64,000 bases of DNA from Stakelama saccharophila (GTDB lineage: Bacteria; Pseudomonadota; Alphaproteobacteria; Sphingomonadales; Sphingomonadaceae), in the NCBI RefSeq assembly GCF_032229225.1, contig NZ_CP135076.1, positions 1,035,001 to 1,099,000 on the forward strand, written 5' to 3'. Made by a program: the position numbers and the translations under genes. Position 1 is the first letter of the stretch, and the number at the start of each line of letters is the position of its first letter. A model generated the notes under the pieces. It was not told the DNA's origin. It worked only from the letters and a program-made list of their open reading frames with translations, and did not search any database. Of the stretch, positions 52,816 to 62,234 are shown in pieces.

Positions 52816-53859
52816 ATGACCGACAGCGACCGCATCCTGACCAGCCAGCGCCGCCCCGAGGACGTGGATGCCGCACTGCGCCCCAAAAGCCTCGACGAAT
52901 TCGTCGGGCAGCAGGGCGCACGCGACAATCTGCGCGTCTTCATCGACGCGGCGAAGGCGCGCGGCGATGCGCTGGACCATGTCCTGTTCTTCGGTCCGCC
53001 GGGCCTCGGCAAAACAACGCTGGCGCAGATCATCGCGCGCGAGCTGGGCGTGGGATTTCGCGCGACCTCCGGCCCCGTGATCGCCAAATCGGGCGATCTC
53101 GCGGCGCTGCTGACGAATCTGGAAGAAGGCGACGTCCTGTTCGTCGACGAGATCCACCGGCTCGCGCCCGCGGTGGAGGAGGTGCTCTATCCGGCGATGG
53201 AGGACCGCGCGCTCGACCTGATGATCGGCGAGGGGCCGTCGGCCAGGAGCGTGCGGATCGACCTGCCGAAGTTCACACTCGTCGGCGCCACGACGCGCCA
53301 GGGACTATTGACGACGCCGCTCAGGGACCGGTTCGGCATCCCCGTCCGGCTGAATTTCTATTCGGTCGCCGAGTTGCAGAAGGTGGTGACGCGTGCGGCG
53401 GGGCTGCTCGACCTGCACGTCGCGCCCGAGGGAGCGGCGGAGATCGCCAGGCGCTCACGCGGGACGCCGCGCATCGCCGGACGGCTGCTGCGCCGGGTGC
53501 GCGATTTCGCCAATGTCGCGGGCGAGGAGACGGTCGGCGCGAAGGTCGCCGATGCCGCGCTCAACCGGCTGGAGGTCGATTCGCTGGGGCTGGACGCGAT
53601 GGATCGGCGCTATCTGGGCATGATCGCCGACATCTATCGCGGCGGGCCGGTGGGCGTGGAGACACTGGCCGCGGGCCTGTCGGAACCGCGCGACACGATC
53701 GAGGAAGTGATTGAGCCCTATCTGATCCAGTTGGGGCTGGTGGCGCGAACGGCGCGCGGGCGCTGCCTTAACGGGCCGGCGTGGAAGCATCTCGGCATCG
53801 AACCGCCGCAGGGCGCACAGGACGGGCTGTTCGATCAGGGATCGGGCGCTGAAATCTGA
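52816..53859 (+). CDS. ruvB: Holliday junction branch migration ATPase RuvB, 347 aa
   Basis: RuvB is the hexameric AAA+ motor of branch migration. Visible are the N-terminal [11 protein letters not shown], Walker [15 protein letters not shown], Walker [11 protein letters not shown], sensor 1 [10 protein letters not shown] and the arginine finger region LRDRFGIP, followed by the winged-helix domain ([16 protein letters not shown] and [15 protein letters not shown]). The length is normal. The start codon ATG follows directly on the repeat-derived GGGAGGGGAGGG. It is convergent with the ABC permease gene. Confidence 0.97.
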   Translation: MTDSDRILTSQRRPEDVDAALRPKSLDEFVGQQGARDNLRVFIDAAKARGDALDHVLFFGPPGLGKTTLAQIIARELGVGFRATSGPVIAKSGDLAALLTNLEEGDVLFVDEIHRLAPAVEEVLYPAMEDRALDLMIGEGPSARSVRIDLPKFTLVGATTRQGLLTTPLRDRFGIPVRLNFYSVAELQKVVTRAAGLLDLHVAPEGAAEIARRSRGTPRIAGRLLRRVRDFANVAGEETVGAKVADAALNRLEVDSLGLDAMDRRYLGMIADIYRGGPVGVETLAAGLSEPRDTIEEVIEPYLIQLGLVARTARGRCLNGPAWKHLGIEPPQGAQDGLFDQGSGAEI

Positions 53860-53970
53860 TGCGCCGTATCCGAGGCGGTTGGGCTGAGTTTGGCTTTGTT
53901 CTGCCCTTTCTGCGGGAGAAGAACACAGCAGCCCCCTTCGACTGCCTTGCCAAGGCAGGCGCTCAGGACA

Positions 53971-53992
53971 GCCCTTCGACAAGCTCAGGGCA
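53971..53992 (+). repeat. Dispersed palindromic repeat (CTTCGACAAGCTCAG type)
   Basis: CCCTTCGACAAGCTCAGGG, preceded by a related segment with TGCCTTGCCAAGGCA at 53942-53956. It lies between the convergent ruvB and ABC permease genes. Confidence 0.75.
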
Positions 53993-54050
53993 AGCGGTTT
54001 GGTTTAGCGCTTATGTTTCGGCGCTGGGTTCCTCCGCTTGCGGGGGCGGG

Positions 54051-55493
54051 TCAGGGTAGGAAATAGACGATCGCGCCCGAGAGCAGGCCGATAATTCCGG
54101 TCGCGATCAGCGTCAGGATGCGGGTCAGGATCGAACCCTGGCGGCGCTGGGCGAAGCGTTTGCGATCGGCGGGCTTGGCGAATTTCAGCTCAATGCCGCC
54201 CGCCGCGACACCGCCGAGCCCGGTGAACACGACCGTAACGACCGCCCCGAGCAGGGTCTCGGTCAGGATGGCGATCGGCAGGATCAGCGCGATGGGTGCG
54301 GCGATGGCGAGGGCGGAAGCGAGCTTGGCGCGGTCCACCAGCGCCTTTTCGACCGGCGCGATGGTGATGAGGTCGGGCGAGTCCTCGGCCGAAATGGCGA
54401 GCCAGGTGAAGCTGCCGACCAACTGCCCCGCGATCGCGACGCTGAGGAAGGACAGCATCGGCGAGACCGGCACGCCGTTCGCACTCCTGAACCCGACGAA
54501 CATCAGCGGCGCAAGATAGACGAGGCGCAGGACGATCGAAAAGGCGATGGCCGGATCGCGCAGCAGCAGCCGCGATTCCTTGCGGAAGACGGCGCCGAAC
54601 AGGGTGGGGCGGAAATGGCGGGCGATCCCCTTTCGCGACACCTTGCCGCGGCCGCCATGGTTCGCGGCATCCTGAACGCCGCGCACGAACCAGCGCTGGA
54701 ACAGATAGCCGGTGATCACGAACACCAGGATCGCGCCAGCGAGCATCGCCAGCATCGGACCCGGCTCGCCAAAGGTGGCGCGGCCCGGCAGGCCGCCCCA
54801 CCAGCCATCGGTGACGCCGCTGTCGCGAATATGGCGGAAGATGACGGCCATGCGCGATTCGCGGTCGTCATGGTCGTTCATCAGTTGCGAGGCGAGGAAC
54901 AGCGCGCCGCCCAGCAGACCGGCGACGATCTGGCCCACGGTGCGCGCCGCCCTGGGGCCGGAGATGCGGGCCAGCAGGAGCGTCAGGCCGAGGCCGAGCG
55001 AAGCCGCGACGAGCGCGCATGAAACCAGCACGATGATCGTGCCGAACAGCTTCGGATGGCCGAACACGGCGATGGGCAGGATGAAGGACAGGATGAACGC
55101 CGCGAAGGACAGCATGATCGTCGCGGCGATGCCCAGCAGTTTCGCCAGCATCACCGTGCGCGCCCCGATCGGCGCCGACAGCATCAGGTCGAGGTCGCCG
55201 CTTTCATAGAGCGTGCGCTGCGCGCCCAGCATGGCCTGGGTTACCATGAAGCTGAACATCAGGATGACGGCGGTGAGTGCGGCGACCAGCGCGGTCGGGT
55301 TTTCCGGGATCGGCGTTGCGCGCAGGAGATAGCCGGTGAAGATGCCGAAGGCGATCAGGCCGGCGAGAAGCACGTAACGCAGTACGACCAGCCGCGTTCG
55401 CTTCGCCCGCGACCGGAAGCCGACGCGGATTTCGTGGAGCAGCAGCCAGGCGAGCGACGGCGCCGGCAGGCGGCGCATCAGCCAGCCGGTCAT
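54051..55493 (-). CDS. ABC-type exporter permease, 480 aa
   Basis: An integral membrane protein with about ten or more hydrophobic segments of the ABC-2 or related exporter type, for example LVVLRYVLLAGLIAFGIFTGYLL, LTAVILMFSFMVTQAMLGAQRTL and IVLVSCALVAASLGLGLTLLLA. The cytoplasmic segment FGAVFRKESRLLLRDPAIAFS resembles the elbow helix of ABC permeases that contacts the ATPase. The start at 55493 overlaps the ATPase stop by 4 bp (ATGA), which fixes the pairing. The exported substrate is unknown. Confidence 0.85.
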   Translation of the reverse strand: MTGWLMRRLPAPSLAWLLLHEIRVGFRSRAKRTRLVVLRYVLLAGLIAFGIFTGYLLRATPIPENPTALVAALTAVILMFSFMVTQAMLGAQRTLYESGDLDLMLSAPIGARTVMLAKLLGIAATIMLSFAAFILSFILPIAVFGHPKLFGTIIVLVSCALVAASLGLGLTLLLARISGPRAARTVGQIVAGLLGGALFLASQLMNDHDDRESRMAVIFRHIRDSGVTDGWWGGLPGRATFGEPGPMLAMLAGAILVFVITGYLFQRWFVRGVQDAANHGGRGKVSRKGIARHFRPTLFGAVFRKESRLLLRDPAIAFSIVLRLVYLAPLMFVGFRSANGVPVSPMLSFLSVAIAGQLVGSFTWLAISAEDSPDLITIAPVEKALVDRAKLASALAIAAPIALILPIAILTETLLGAVVTVVFTGLGGVAAGGIELKFAKPADRKRFAQRRQGSILTRILTLIATGIIGLLSGAIVYFLP

Positions 55494-56227
55494 GCGGGCT
55501 CGCTCGTCAGGCGGATGAAGGTGTCCTCCAGCGTCATGTCGTCCGACCCGGCCAGGCTGCGCAGTTCGTCGAGCGTGCCTTCGGCATGGAGGTGGCCGTC
55601 GGCGATGATGCCGATGCGATCGGCGAGGCGTTCGGCGACCTCCAGGATATGGGTGGTGACGATGACGGTCGCTCCGGCATCGACCTGGGCGCGCAGCGTG
55701 TCCTTCACCGCGCGCGCCATTTCGGCGTCGAGGCCGGTGAGCGGTTCGTCGAGGATCAGCAGGCGCGGCTTGTGGATCAGCGCGCCGGCAAGCGCCACCT
55801 TCTGCTTCATGCCGCGCGAAAAGCCCTCGCACCGTGTATCGCGCACGTCCCACAGCCGGAGCCAGCGCAGCAGCCGCTCCGCCTCGTCCGCCGCCTCGGC
55901 CGGCGGGATCGACCAGAGGCCGGCGACGAAGGCGAGATATTCGGCCGGCGTCAGCTTGTCGTAGAGCATCGGTTCGTCCGGCAGCCATGCGGTGATCGCC
56001 TTTGCCGCTAGCGGGTCGGCGCGGGTGTCGATGCCGTAGATCGCGATGCTGCCGCGATCCATCGGCGTCAGGCCGACGACCATGCGCAGCGTCGTCGTCT
56101 TGCCCGCGCCGTTCGGGCCCAGCAGCGCGTAAAGTTGCCCCGAGGCGATCTCGAGGTCGAGATCCCGAATGACCGGCTTGTCGAAGGCCTTGGAAAGCTT
56201 GGTGATGCGGAGCGCGGGATCGGTCAT
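55490..56227 (-). CDS. ABC transporter ATP-binding protein, 245 aa
   Basis: The nucleotide-binding subunit of an exporter. Walker A is LLGPNGAGKTTTLR, the signature is GFSRGMKQKVALAGAL, Walker B LLILDEPLTGLD and the switch histidine THILEVAERLADRI. The pattern is that of the CcmA/NatA-type drug, lipid or sodium exporters. The ATG at 56227 gives the usual N-terminus; an upstream ATG at 56275 would add residues shared with no homologue pattern. It is followed by the permease gene with a 4-bp overlap. Confidence 0.94.
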   Translation of the reverse strand: MTDPALRITKLSKAFDKPVIRDLDLEIASGQLYALLGPNGAGKTTTLRMVVGLTPMDRGSIAIYGIDTRADPLAAKAITAWLPDEPMLYDKLTPAEYLAFVAGLWSIPPAEAADEAERLLRWLRLWDVRDTRCEGFSRGMKQKVALAGALIHKPRLLILDEPLTGLDAEMARAVKDTLRAQVDAGATVIVTTHILEVAERLADRIGIIADGHLHAEGTLDELRSLAGSDDMTLEDTFIRLTSEPA

Positions 56228-56367
56228 GGCGGCGCAGCCTATCGGGCGCGGCGCGGCGTGCAACTCGAAAGCCAATAGCGATGGTGCGGCGCGCCGGAGG
56301 GTCGGCGGTTCGCCATGTGCTGTGAAGCCCTTTCTTCGCGCGCCGACCTTCGCTAACGCCGTCGGCG

Positions 56368-56820
56368 ATGACGGATTTGGATCAACCGGTGACGGGCCGC
56401 TTTGCGGGGCAGGAGCACCGCTTTCCCGTGCGCGTCTATTTCGAGGACACCGATCTTTCCGGCATCGTCTATCACGCCAATTATTTGCGCTTCATGGAGC
56501 GGGCGCGCTCCGACATGCTGCGCTGCGCCGGTATCGACCAGCGCGCGGCGTTCGAAGCGGGCGAGGGCGCCTATGCCGTGCGCCACATGGACCTGGATTT
56601 CGTTGCGCCTGCGAAACTCGACGACGCGCTGTTGGTTGTCAGTCGGGTGTCGCGCGTGCGTGCGGCGGCCGTCGACATTCAGCAGAGAGTCATGCGCGGG
56701 GATGCGATATTGCTCGACGCGACAGTGGAAGCGGTCTTCGTCGCGCCCAGCGGCCGGCCGAGGCGACAGCCGAAGGACTGGGTGGCGGCGTTCACGCCAT
56801 TGATTACGAAGGGGAAATAG
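56368..56820 (+). CDS. ybgC: Tol-Pal-associated acyl-CoA thioesterase YbgC, 150 aa
   Basis: A hot-dog-fold thioesterase. The catalytic segment FEDTDLSGIVYHANYLRFMERARSDMLR is a textbook YbgC motif with the active-site Asp. It hydrolyses short-chain or phospholipid-linked acyl-CoA. It stands directly before tolQ, 6 bp apart, as the first gene of the conserved tol-pal operon. The start ATG is at 56368; upstream sequence to the ABC gene is only 140 bp and should contain the operon promoter. Confidence 0.93.
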   Translation: MTDLDQPVTGRFAGQEHRFPVRVYFEDTDLSGIVYHANYLRFMERARSDMLRCAGIDQRAAFEAGEGAYAVRHMDLDFVAPAKLDDALLVVSRVSRVRAAAVDIQQRVMRGDAILLDATVEAVFVAPSGRPRRQPKDWVAAFTPLITKGK

Positions 56821-56826
56821 AACTCG

Positions 56827-57519
56827 ATGGACCTATTCGTGCAAACCGATGCCGCGACCCTGTCGCCGGTCGCGCTGTTCCTGCAGGCCGACTGGGTCGT
56901 GAAGTTCGTGATGCTGGGGCTGCTCCTCGCCAGCATCTGGACCTGGACGATCATCTTCACCTTTCTCTTTCGCCTGAAGAACGCGCGCAAGTCGATCGAC
57001 AAGTTCGAACGCGAATTCCGCAAGGCCGAGGACATCGACGCATTCCACCGTATGCGCGGCGACAGCGACATCGCCGTGGCGCGCGTCTTTTCCGCCGGCG
57101 TGACGGAATGGCGGCGTTCGACCAAGGGCCGCGCGATCGACCGCGAAGGAACGCGCGAACGGCTGGGCACCGCCATGGCGACGGCGGTCGCGAACGAGGT
57201 GGACCAGTTGTCCGGCCGGCTCAACATTCTCGCCACCATCGGCTCGGTCGCGCCCTTCGTTGGCCTGTTCGGCACGGTGTGGGGCATCATGCGCAGCTTC
57301 ACCGCGATCGCCGGCGAGCAGAGTTCGTCGCTCGCCGTCGTTGCGCCGGGTATCGCCGAGGCGCTGTTCGCGACCGCGATCGGCCTGTTCGCGGCCATCC
57401 CCGCGGTGATCGCCTATAACCGCTTCAGCCACGGCATCGACCGGGTCGAGGCGCGGCTGAACCGCTTCGCCGACGGCTTTCACAACACGCTGAGCCGGCA
57501 GTTGGAGACGGGAGCCTAG
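56827..57519 (+). CDS. tolQ: Tol-Pal proton channel subunit TolQ, 230 aa
   Basis: TolQ forms with TolR the inner-membrane proton-driven motor (MotA/ExbB family). Three membrane segments are visible: ADWVVKFVMLGLLLASIWTWTIIFTFLF, then after a cytoplasmic loop, NILATIGSVAPFVGLFGTVWGIMRSF and VAPGIAEALFATAIGLFAAIPAVIAYNRF. The second and third carry the conserved ion-pathway threonines. It is followed by tolR after 3 bp. Confidence 0.97.
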   Translation: MDLFVQTDAATLSPVALFLQADWVVKFVMLGLLLASIWTWTIIFTFLFRLKNARKSIDKFEREFRKAEDIDAFHRMRGDSDIAVARVFSAGVTEWRRSTKGRAIDREGTRERLGTAMATAVANEVDQLSGRLNILATIGSVAPFVGLFGTVWGIMRSFTAIAGEQSSSLAVVAPGIAEALFATAIGLFAAIPAVIAYNRFSHGIDRVEARLNRFADGFHNTLSRQLETGA

Positions 57520-57522
57520 GCC

Positions 57523-57957
57523 ATGGCCGTTAACCTGCCTTCGTCGCGCGGCAAGGGGCGGCGCGCGCCCATGGCCGAGATCAACGTGACGCCGCTGGTG
57601 GACGTGATGCTGGTCTTGCTGATCATCTTCATGGTGACGGCGCCGCTTCTGACCGCGGGCGTGCCGGTGAACTTGCCGGAAAGCCGGGCCAAGCCGCTGG
57701 AACAGAGCCAGAAGCCGATTCAGGTGTCGCTGGACGACAGCGGCCGCATCTATGTCGATGACGAGGCGGTGACCGATCGGATGCTTCCCGACGTGCTGGC
57801 GCGGCGTGCGGGCGCGGCCGGGGCCGAGCCGCCGCAGGTCTATCTGCGTGCGGATCGGGGCCTGGATTACGGCCGGGTGATGCTGGTGATGGGCGAACTC
57901 AACCGGGCGGGCCTGAACCGCGTCGCGCTGGTCACGGTCGGATCCGACCAGCAGTGA
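57523..57957 (+). CDS. tolR: Tol-Pal motor subunit TolR, 144 aa
   Basis: TolR is a single-pass ExbD-family protein. The transmembrane helix contains the essential aspartate: MAEINVTPLVDVMLVLLIIFMVTAPLLTAG. The periplasmic domain (LPESRAKPLEQSQKPIQVSLDDSGRIYVDDE and VYLRADRGLDYGRVMLVMGELNRAGLNRVALVT) is complete. It is located between tolQ and tolA. Confidence 0.96.
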   Translation: MAVNLPSSRGKGRRAPMAEINVTPLVDVMLVLLIIFMVTAPLLTAGVPVNLPESRAKPLEQSQKPIQVSLDDSGRIYVDDEAVTDRMLPDVLARRAGAAGAEPPQVYLRADRGLDYGRVMLVMGELNRAGLNRVALVTVGSDQQ

Positions 57958-57970
57958 CGGAGCGCGCGCC

Positions 57971-58837
57971 ATGATGCGCGGGGACAAGGCCGCGCTGGGG
58001 GTGGCCGTGGCGGCGCACGTGGTGCTGTTCGGCCTGCTATCCGTCGGCTTTCTGTCGACGCCCAATCCCCTGAACCTGGAATCGAAGCCGCTGGACGTGT
58101 CGCTGGTCGATGAGATCGCGCTCGAATCGGCGGCGCCGGTCGCGACCGAGGACCCGGCGGCCTCGCTGGCGCCCGAGATCGGCGATCCGAGCGACGCGCC
58201 CGCACCGGCGGATGCCGCCGCCGATCTGGCGCCCGCCACGCCGCAGCCCGAGGCGGAGCCGGAGCCCGCGCCCAAGCCGGCCGAAAGCGAAAAGCCCGCG
58301 CCGAAGAAACCCGCGCCCGAAAAACCGGCGAAGAAGGAGCCGGCCAAGCGCGAAACCGGCAAGCGCGCCGAAGCGAAGCCGGAGCCCAAGAAGGCGCAAG
58401 GGTCGGACAAGAGTTCCGACAAGCGTGCCCGCGGATCGCGCCTGGGCGACGACTTCCTGAAGGGGATCACCGATACCGGCACCGGCAAGGGCGAGACGCC
58501 GCGCGCGGAAAAGATCGGGTCGGCCGTGGTGGCGAATCTCGCCGACGCGATCAGGCGGCAGGTGCAGCCCTGCGCCAATCGCGTCACCAACCCCGGCCCC
58601 GGCGCGAACGAGATCGTCACGAAGCTGCGTATCCGGATGAATCCCGACGGATCGCTCGCCGCCCGCCCCGAACTGCGCGGGCAGACGGGCGTGGGCGGCG
58701 AGAACCGGCGCTATGCCCGCCGGGTCGCGGAACTGGCGACGAGTGCTTTCATCGCCTGCGCGCCGTACAATCTGCCGAAACAATATTATGAAGGCGGCTG
58801 GGAAGACATCATTTTGACGTACAAGCTGCCCGGATAA
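57971..58837 (+). CDS. tolA: Cell envelope protein TolA, 288 aa
   Basis: TolA spans the periplasm and links the TolQR motor to TolB/Pal. The N-terminal hydrophobic helix LGVAVAAHVVLFGLLSVGFL is the anchor. The middle (about residues 55-150) is rich in Pro, Ala, Glu and Lys (PEPAPKPAESEKPAPKKPAP), typical of the extended TolA domain II, although shorter than in E. coli. The C-terminal domain (VQPCANRVTNPGPGANEIVTKLRIRMNPDGSLAARPEL) fits TonB/TolA domain III. Sequence identity in the repeat region is low, so its assignment relies partly on position between tolR and tolB. Confidence 0.9.
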   Translation: MMRGDKAALGVAVAAHVVLFGLLSVGFLSTPNPLNLESKPLDVSLVDEIALESAAPVATEDPAASLAPEIGDPSDAPAPADAAADLAPATPQPEAEPEPAPKPAESEKPAPKKPAPEKPAKKEPAKRETGKRAEAKPEPKKAQGSDKSSDKRARGSRLGDDFLKGITDTGTGKGETPRAEKIGSAVVANLADAIRRQVQPCANRVTNPGPGANEIVTKLRIRMNPDGSLAARPELRGQTGVGGENRRYARRVAELATSAFIACAPYNLPKQYYEGGWEDIILTYKLPG

Positions 58838-58857
58838 GGGCGATGCCGGAGGACAAG

Positions 58858-60192
58858 ATGCCGAAGATAGTAACCAGGCTCGCGGCCATGCTGGCCCCGC
58901 TTGCCGCGCTTTTGATCGCAGCGCCCGCCGCCGCGCAGGTCGAAGTCGACGTCGTCGGCGGCATTTCGGAGCCGATGCCCATCGCCATCCCGCCGATGCC
59001 GGCGGCGGCGCCGGCGCAGACGGCGGCCGGATCGACCACCGACCTGGGACGGCAGATGGCCGAGGTGGTCAGCAATGACCTGAAGAATTCGGGCCTGTTC
59101 CGGCCGCTCGGGTCCGGCCTGTTGCGGCCGGTTTCCTTTCCGCAGGTGACGGCGCCCGCCTTCGATTACTGGAGCGGCACCGGCGCGCAGGCGCTGGTCC
59201 AGGGATTCGTCCGCGCCAATGACAACGGCACGCTGACGGTCGGCTGCTACCTGTACGACGTGTTCGCGCGCACCGAGCTGACGCGGCAGGGTTTCGTGGT
59301 GCAGCCCAGGGACTGGCGCCGCGCGGCGCACAAATGCGCCGACACGGTCTATTCGCGCCTGACGGGCGAGGGGCCGTATTTCGACAGCCGCATCGTCTAT
59401 GTCTCCGAAACGGGGCCGAAGGATCACCGCATCAAGCGGCTGGCGATCATGGATCAGGACGGCGCCAATCACCGTTTCCTCACCAATGGCCAGTCGATCG
59501 TGCTGACGCCGCGCTTTGCGCCCAACCAGCAGAAGATCGTCTATATGAGCTACGAGAACGATCGCCCGTCCATCTATACCTATGACCTGACCAGCGGACG
59601 GTCGCGCCGGCTGGTGTCGAACGTGGCGCTCGCCTTCGCGCCGCGATTCTCGCCGGACGGACGCTATGTGCTGTTTTCCATGGCGCGCGGCGGCAATACC
59701 GACATCTATCGCATATCCGCCACCGGCGGATCGCCGCAGCGGCTGACGGATGCGCCGGGTATCGATACCGGCGGCAGCTATTCGCCCGACGGATCGCGCA
59801 TCGTGTTCGAAAGCGACCGTTCCGGCACGCAGCAGCTCTACGTGATGAATGCCGACGGCTCGGGCGAGCACCGGATCAGTTTCGGCGGCGGCCGCTATGC
59901 CACGCCGACATGGAGCCCGCGCGGCGACCTGATCGCCTTCACCAAGATCACCGGAGATTTCCGTATCGCCATCATGAGCCCCGATGGCGGCGGCGAGAAG
60001 ATCCTGACCGAGAGCTGGGGCGACGAGGGCCCGAGCTGGGCGCCGAACGGCCGCGTGCTGACCTTCTTTCGCAACGCGCGCGGATCGGGGCCGGCGCAAA
60101 TCTGGTCGGTGGACCTGACCGGCCGGAACGAGCGGCACATTCCCACGCCGTTGGGCGGATCGGACCCGGATTGGGGACCTTTGCGCGAATAG
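58858..60192 (+). CDS. tolB: Tol-Pal periplasmic beta-propeller protein TolB, 444 aa
   Basis: TolB is a two-domain periplasmic protein. After a signal peptide (cleaved near PAAAQ, residue 21), domain I carries MAEVVSNDLKNSGLFRPLGSG and the C-terminal beta-propeller has the repeated WSPRGD and YSPDGS blades (RFAPNQQKIVYMSYEN, RFSPDGRYVLFSMARGGNTDIYRIS). The ATG at 58858 is preferred over 58843 because a GGAGGA ribosome binding site lies at 58849-58854. It precedes pal by 84 bp. Confidence 0.96.
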   Translation: MPKIVTRLAAMLAPLAALLIAAPAAAQVEVDVVGGISEPMPIAIPPMPAAAPAQTAAGSTTDLGRQMAEVVSNDLKNSGLFRPLGSGLLRPVSFPQVTAPAFDYWSGTGAQALVQGFVRANDNGTLTVGCYLYDVFARTELTRQGFVVQPRDWRRAAHKCADTVYSRLTGEGPYFDSRIVYVSETGPKDHRIKRLAIMDQDGANHRFLTNGQSIVLTPRFAPNQQKIVYMSYENDRPSIYTYDLTSGRSRRLVSNVALAFAPRFSPDGRYVLFSMARGGNTDIYRISATGGSPQRLTDAPGIDTGGSYSPDGSRIVFESDRSGTQQLYVMNADGSGEHRISFGGGRYATPTWSPRGDLIAFTKITGDFRIAIMSPDGGGEKILTESWGDEGPSWAPNGRVLTFFRNARGSGPAQIWSVDLTGRNERHIPTPLGGSDPDWGPLRE

Positions 60193-60276
60193 GACGTTGA
60201 CAAGACCATCGATAGGTATTCATGCCTTGTCTCGTCGGAGCGGGGCCGTAACGATCAAAAACAGAGGAGAAACAAA

Positions 60277-60798
60277 ATGGCCAGAATGACCAGCAAGTTG
60301 ATTGTTGCCGCCGCGCTCGTCGCCACTGCGGGCTGCGCCAAGAAGCGCCCCGAGGTGCTGCCGCCGGCGCCCGCGGAAACCGCGCCCACCGACACGACGC
60401 CGACCCAGCCGTCGCAGACCGGCACCACGGTCGTTCCCGGTTCGGCCGAAGACTTCAAGCAGTCGGTCGTCAGCGACACGATCCATTTCGATACCGACAT
60501 GTACAATATCGACAGCGAAGCGCAGGGCATCCTGAGCAGCCAGGCGCAGTGGCTGGCGCGCTATCCGAATGTGCGCGTCACGATCGAAGGCCATGCCGAC
60601 GAACGCGGCACGCGCGAATACAACCTCGCTTTGGGCGAACGCCGCGCCAACGCCACGGCCAATTACCTGGCTGCGCAGGGCGTCGATTCCTCGCGCATCA
60701 ACACGATCAGCTATGGCAAGGAACGGCCGATCGCGCTGGGCTCCGACCCCGAAGCATGGGCGCAGAACCGCCGCGCGGTCACGGTGGTGCTGGAATAG
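60277..60798 (+). CDS. pal: Peptidoglycan-associated lipoprotein Pal, 173 aa
   Basis: Pal anchors the outer membrane to peptidoglycan. The lipobox is ATAGC near residue 17. A Pro/Thr-rich linker follows, then the OmpA-like domain with IHFDTDMYNIDSEAQGILSSQAQWL, the diaminopimelate-binding VTIEGHADERGTREYNLALGERRANATANYL and INTISYGKERP. It is the last gene of the tol-pal cluster and is followed by a strong terminator. An AGAGGAGA ribosome binding site precedes the ATG. Confidence 0.97.
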   Translation: MARMTSKLIVAAALVATAGCAKKRPEVLPPAPAETAPTDTTPTQPSQTGTTVVPGSAEDFKQSVVSDTIHFDTDMYNIDSEAQGILSSQAQWLARYPNVRVTIEGHADERGTREYNLALGERRANATANYLAAQGVDSSRINTISYGKERPIALGSDPEAWAQNRRAVTVVLE

Positions 60799-60828
60799 CG
60801 CCACGCGCCATCCAGGCGATTGCAGAGG

Positions 60829-60858
60829 CGCCGTCGGACCCTGGTCCGGCGGCGTTTT
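60829..60858 (+). terminator. Rho-independent terminator of pal
   Basis: CGCCGTCGGACC (60829-60840) pairs with GGTCCGGCGGCG (60843-60854) with one G-T pair, followed by TTTT. It lies 31 bp after the pal stop codon. Confidence 0.88.
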
Positions 60859-60957
60859 CTTTGGCGTGATTCCGGCGCCGATCGGGCGGCGACGAGTGCC
60901 GATAGCACCCGCGCCGAAGGACTGCTCGCACCGCGATAGAGGGGTATTACGACTGGC

Positions 60958-61010
60958 GGGGACACCCCTCCGTCAGCCCTTCGGGCTGCCACCCCCCCTT
61001 GCAGGGGAGG
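60958..61010. repeat. Palindromic repeat, CCCCTCC/GGGAGG type
   Basis: The block begins with GGGGACACCCCTCCGTCAG and ends with CCTTGCAGGGGAGG; in between AGCCCTTCGGGCT is a perfect hairpin. It is a relative of the doublets at 51.2 and 52.7 kb. Confidence 0.5.
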
Positions 61011-61078
61011 ATGATGCTTGGTCGGACGGGAAGCTTTGCCGGAGCCTGCTTCCGGTTTCGATTGCGTACCATCCTCAG

Positions 61079-61099
61079 ATGATATAAAAGTGACATCAT
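61079..61099. promoter_or_regulatory. Candidate operator/promoter of the SPFH operon
   Basis: An A+T-rich 21-bp block has the inverted ends ATGAT (61079-61083) and ATCAT (61095-61099) and contains TATAAA. It lies just upstream of the AAGGAGGG ribosome binding site of the SPFH gene. It could bind a PadR-, GntR- or Arc-type repressor, including the small DNA-binding protein encoded in the operon. Confidence 0.35.
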
Positions 61100-61115
61100 A
61101 ATTAAGGAGGGAAGG

Positions 61116-62015
61116 ATGGCAAACGAGATTTCCCGGCCCGTGGCGCTGCGGGCGAGCAGGGAGGGGGCGGCGGCCACGGCGAACGGCTATGGCATGCTGG
61201 TGGTGCTGCTGGCGGCGCTGGCCGTGCTGGCGATCGGAATCTTCAATGCGCGGCTCATGCCCTGGGGGCCGATCGTGATCGGCGTGGGCGCGATCGGCGC
61301 CACGTTCGTCGCGCTCGGTTTCTATCTGTTGCAGCCGAACCAGGCGGCGGCGATCCTGCTGTTCGGCGATTATCGCGGCACCGATCGTACCACCGGCCTG
61401 CGCTGGACCTGGCCGTGGATGACCAAGTCGAAGATTTCGGTGCGCGTGCACAACATCACCTCCGAACGGCTGAAGGTGAACGATCTGCGCGGCAATCCCA
61501 TCGAGATCGCGTCGAACGTCGTATGGCGCGTGTCGGACACGGCGCAGGCGCTGTTCGACGTCGACGATTACAAGCAGTTCGTGAATATCCAGATCGAAAG
61601 CGCGGTGCGCGTCATCGGATCGCGCTATCCCTATGACGATTTCGATGCCGACGAAAAGACGCTCAGGAGCGATCCGATGCTGATCAGCGACGAACTGCGC
61701 GACGAGTTGCAGGATCGGGTGGCGGTTGCCGGCATCTATATCGACGAATGCCGGCTGACGCATCTCGCCTATGCGCAGGAAATCGCCCAGGCGATGCTGC
61801 GCCGGCAACAGGCGTCGGCCGTCGTCGCGGCACGGTCCAAGCTGGTCGAAGGCGCGGTCGGCATGGTCGAGATGGCGCTCGCCCAGCTTTCCGAGAAGAA
61901 TGTCGTCGAACTGGACGACGAACGCCGCGCCGCCATGGTGTCGAACCTGATGGTGGTGCTGTGTTCGGAGCGGGACACGCAGCCCGTCGTCAATTCGGGC
62001 TCGTTATACCAATAG
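61116..62015 (+). CDS. SPFH/band-7 domain membrane protein, 299 aa
   Basis: A stomatin/prohibitin-like protein. Two N-terminal hydrophobic segments ([20 protein letters not shown] and [19 protein letters not shown]) anchor it. The SPFH domain follows with [61 protein letters not shown] and [45 protein letters not shown], and the C-terminal coiled region ends in a short tail. The perfect AAGGAGG ribosome binding site supports the ATG. It heads an operon with a small Arc-like protein and a small membrane protein. The role in membrane microdomains or protease control is not known. Confidence 0.9.
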   Translation: MANEISRPVALRASREGAAATANGYGMLVVLLAALAVLAIGIFNARLMPWGPIVIGVGAIGATFVALGFYLLQPNQAAAILLFGDYRGTDRTTGLRWTWPWMTKSKISVRVHNITSERLKVNDLRGNPIEIASNVVWRVSDTAQALFDVDDYKQFVNIQIESAVRVIGSRYPYDDFDADEKTLRSDPMLISDELRDELQDRVAVAGIYIDECRLTHLAYAQEIAQAMLRRQQASAVVAARSKLVEGAVGMVEMALAQLSEKNVVELDDERRAAMVSNLMVVLCSERDTQPVVNSGSLYQ

Positions 62016-62024
62016 GAAGCAGGA

Positions 62025-62231
62025 TTGGCGGCACCCCCGAAAAAGGCGTTTCCCCTGCGGTTGGATCCCGCGCTCCACGCGGCGGTCGAGCGTTCGGCGG
62101 CGGGCGACCTGCGCAGCGTCAACGCGCAGGTCGAATGCCTCTTGCGCGAGGCATTGGCGCGCCGCGGGGTGAAGCTGGCGCCGCCGGACCGGCGCAAGCG
62201 CGGCCGGCCGCCGACGGAACAGGAGGATTAG
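62025..62231 (+). CDS. Small Arc/ribbon-helix-helix-like protein, 68 aa
   Basis: A short protein with [39 protein letters not shown], which has the beta-strand, helix, helix pattern of Arc/MetJ-type DNA-binding proteins (also found in HicB/ParD antitoxins). The C-terminus is basic (RRKRGRPP), suggesting DNA contact. The start codon is TTG at 62025 with an AGGAAGCAGGA ribosome binding site. It is between the SPFH gene and a small membrane protein gene, with 9 bp and 3 bp gaps. It may autoregulate the operon. Confidence 0.7.
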   Translation: MAAPPKKAFPLRLDPALHAAVERSAAGDLRSVNAQVECLLREALARRGVKLAPPDRRKRGRPPTEQED

Positions 62232-62234
62232 GTT

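Larger units (their letters stand above)
60799..61115. other. Gene-free stretch between pal and the SPFH gene
   Basis: This 317-bp region holds the terminator of pal (60829-60858), a repeat of the CCCCTCC/GGGAGG type at about 60958-61010, and the control region of the SPFH operon with an inverted repeat at 61079-61099. No gene is visible. Confidence 0.7.

Noticed and set aside
60197..60222. TTGACA before pal as an internal promoter
   Set aside because: The -35 is perfect, but no -10 element lies at 16-18 bp; the nearest TATTCA is at 14 bp.
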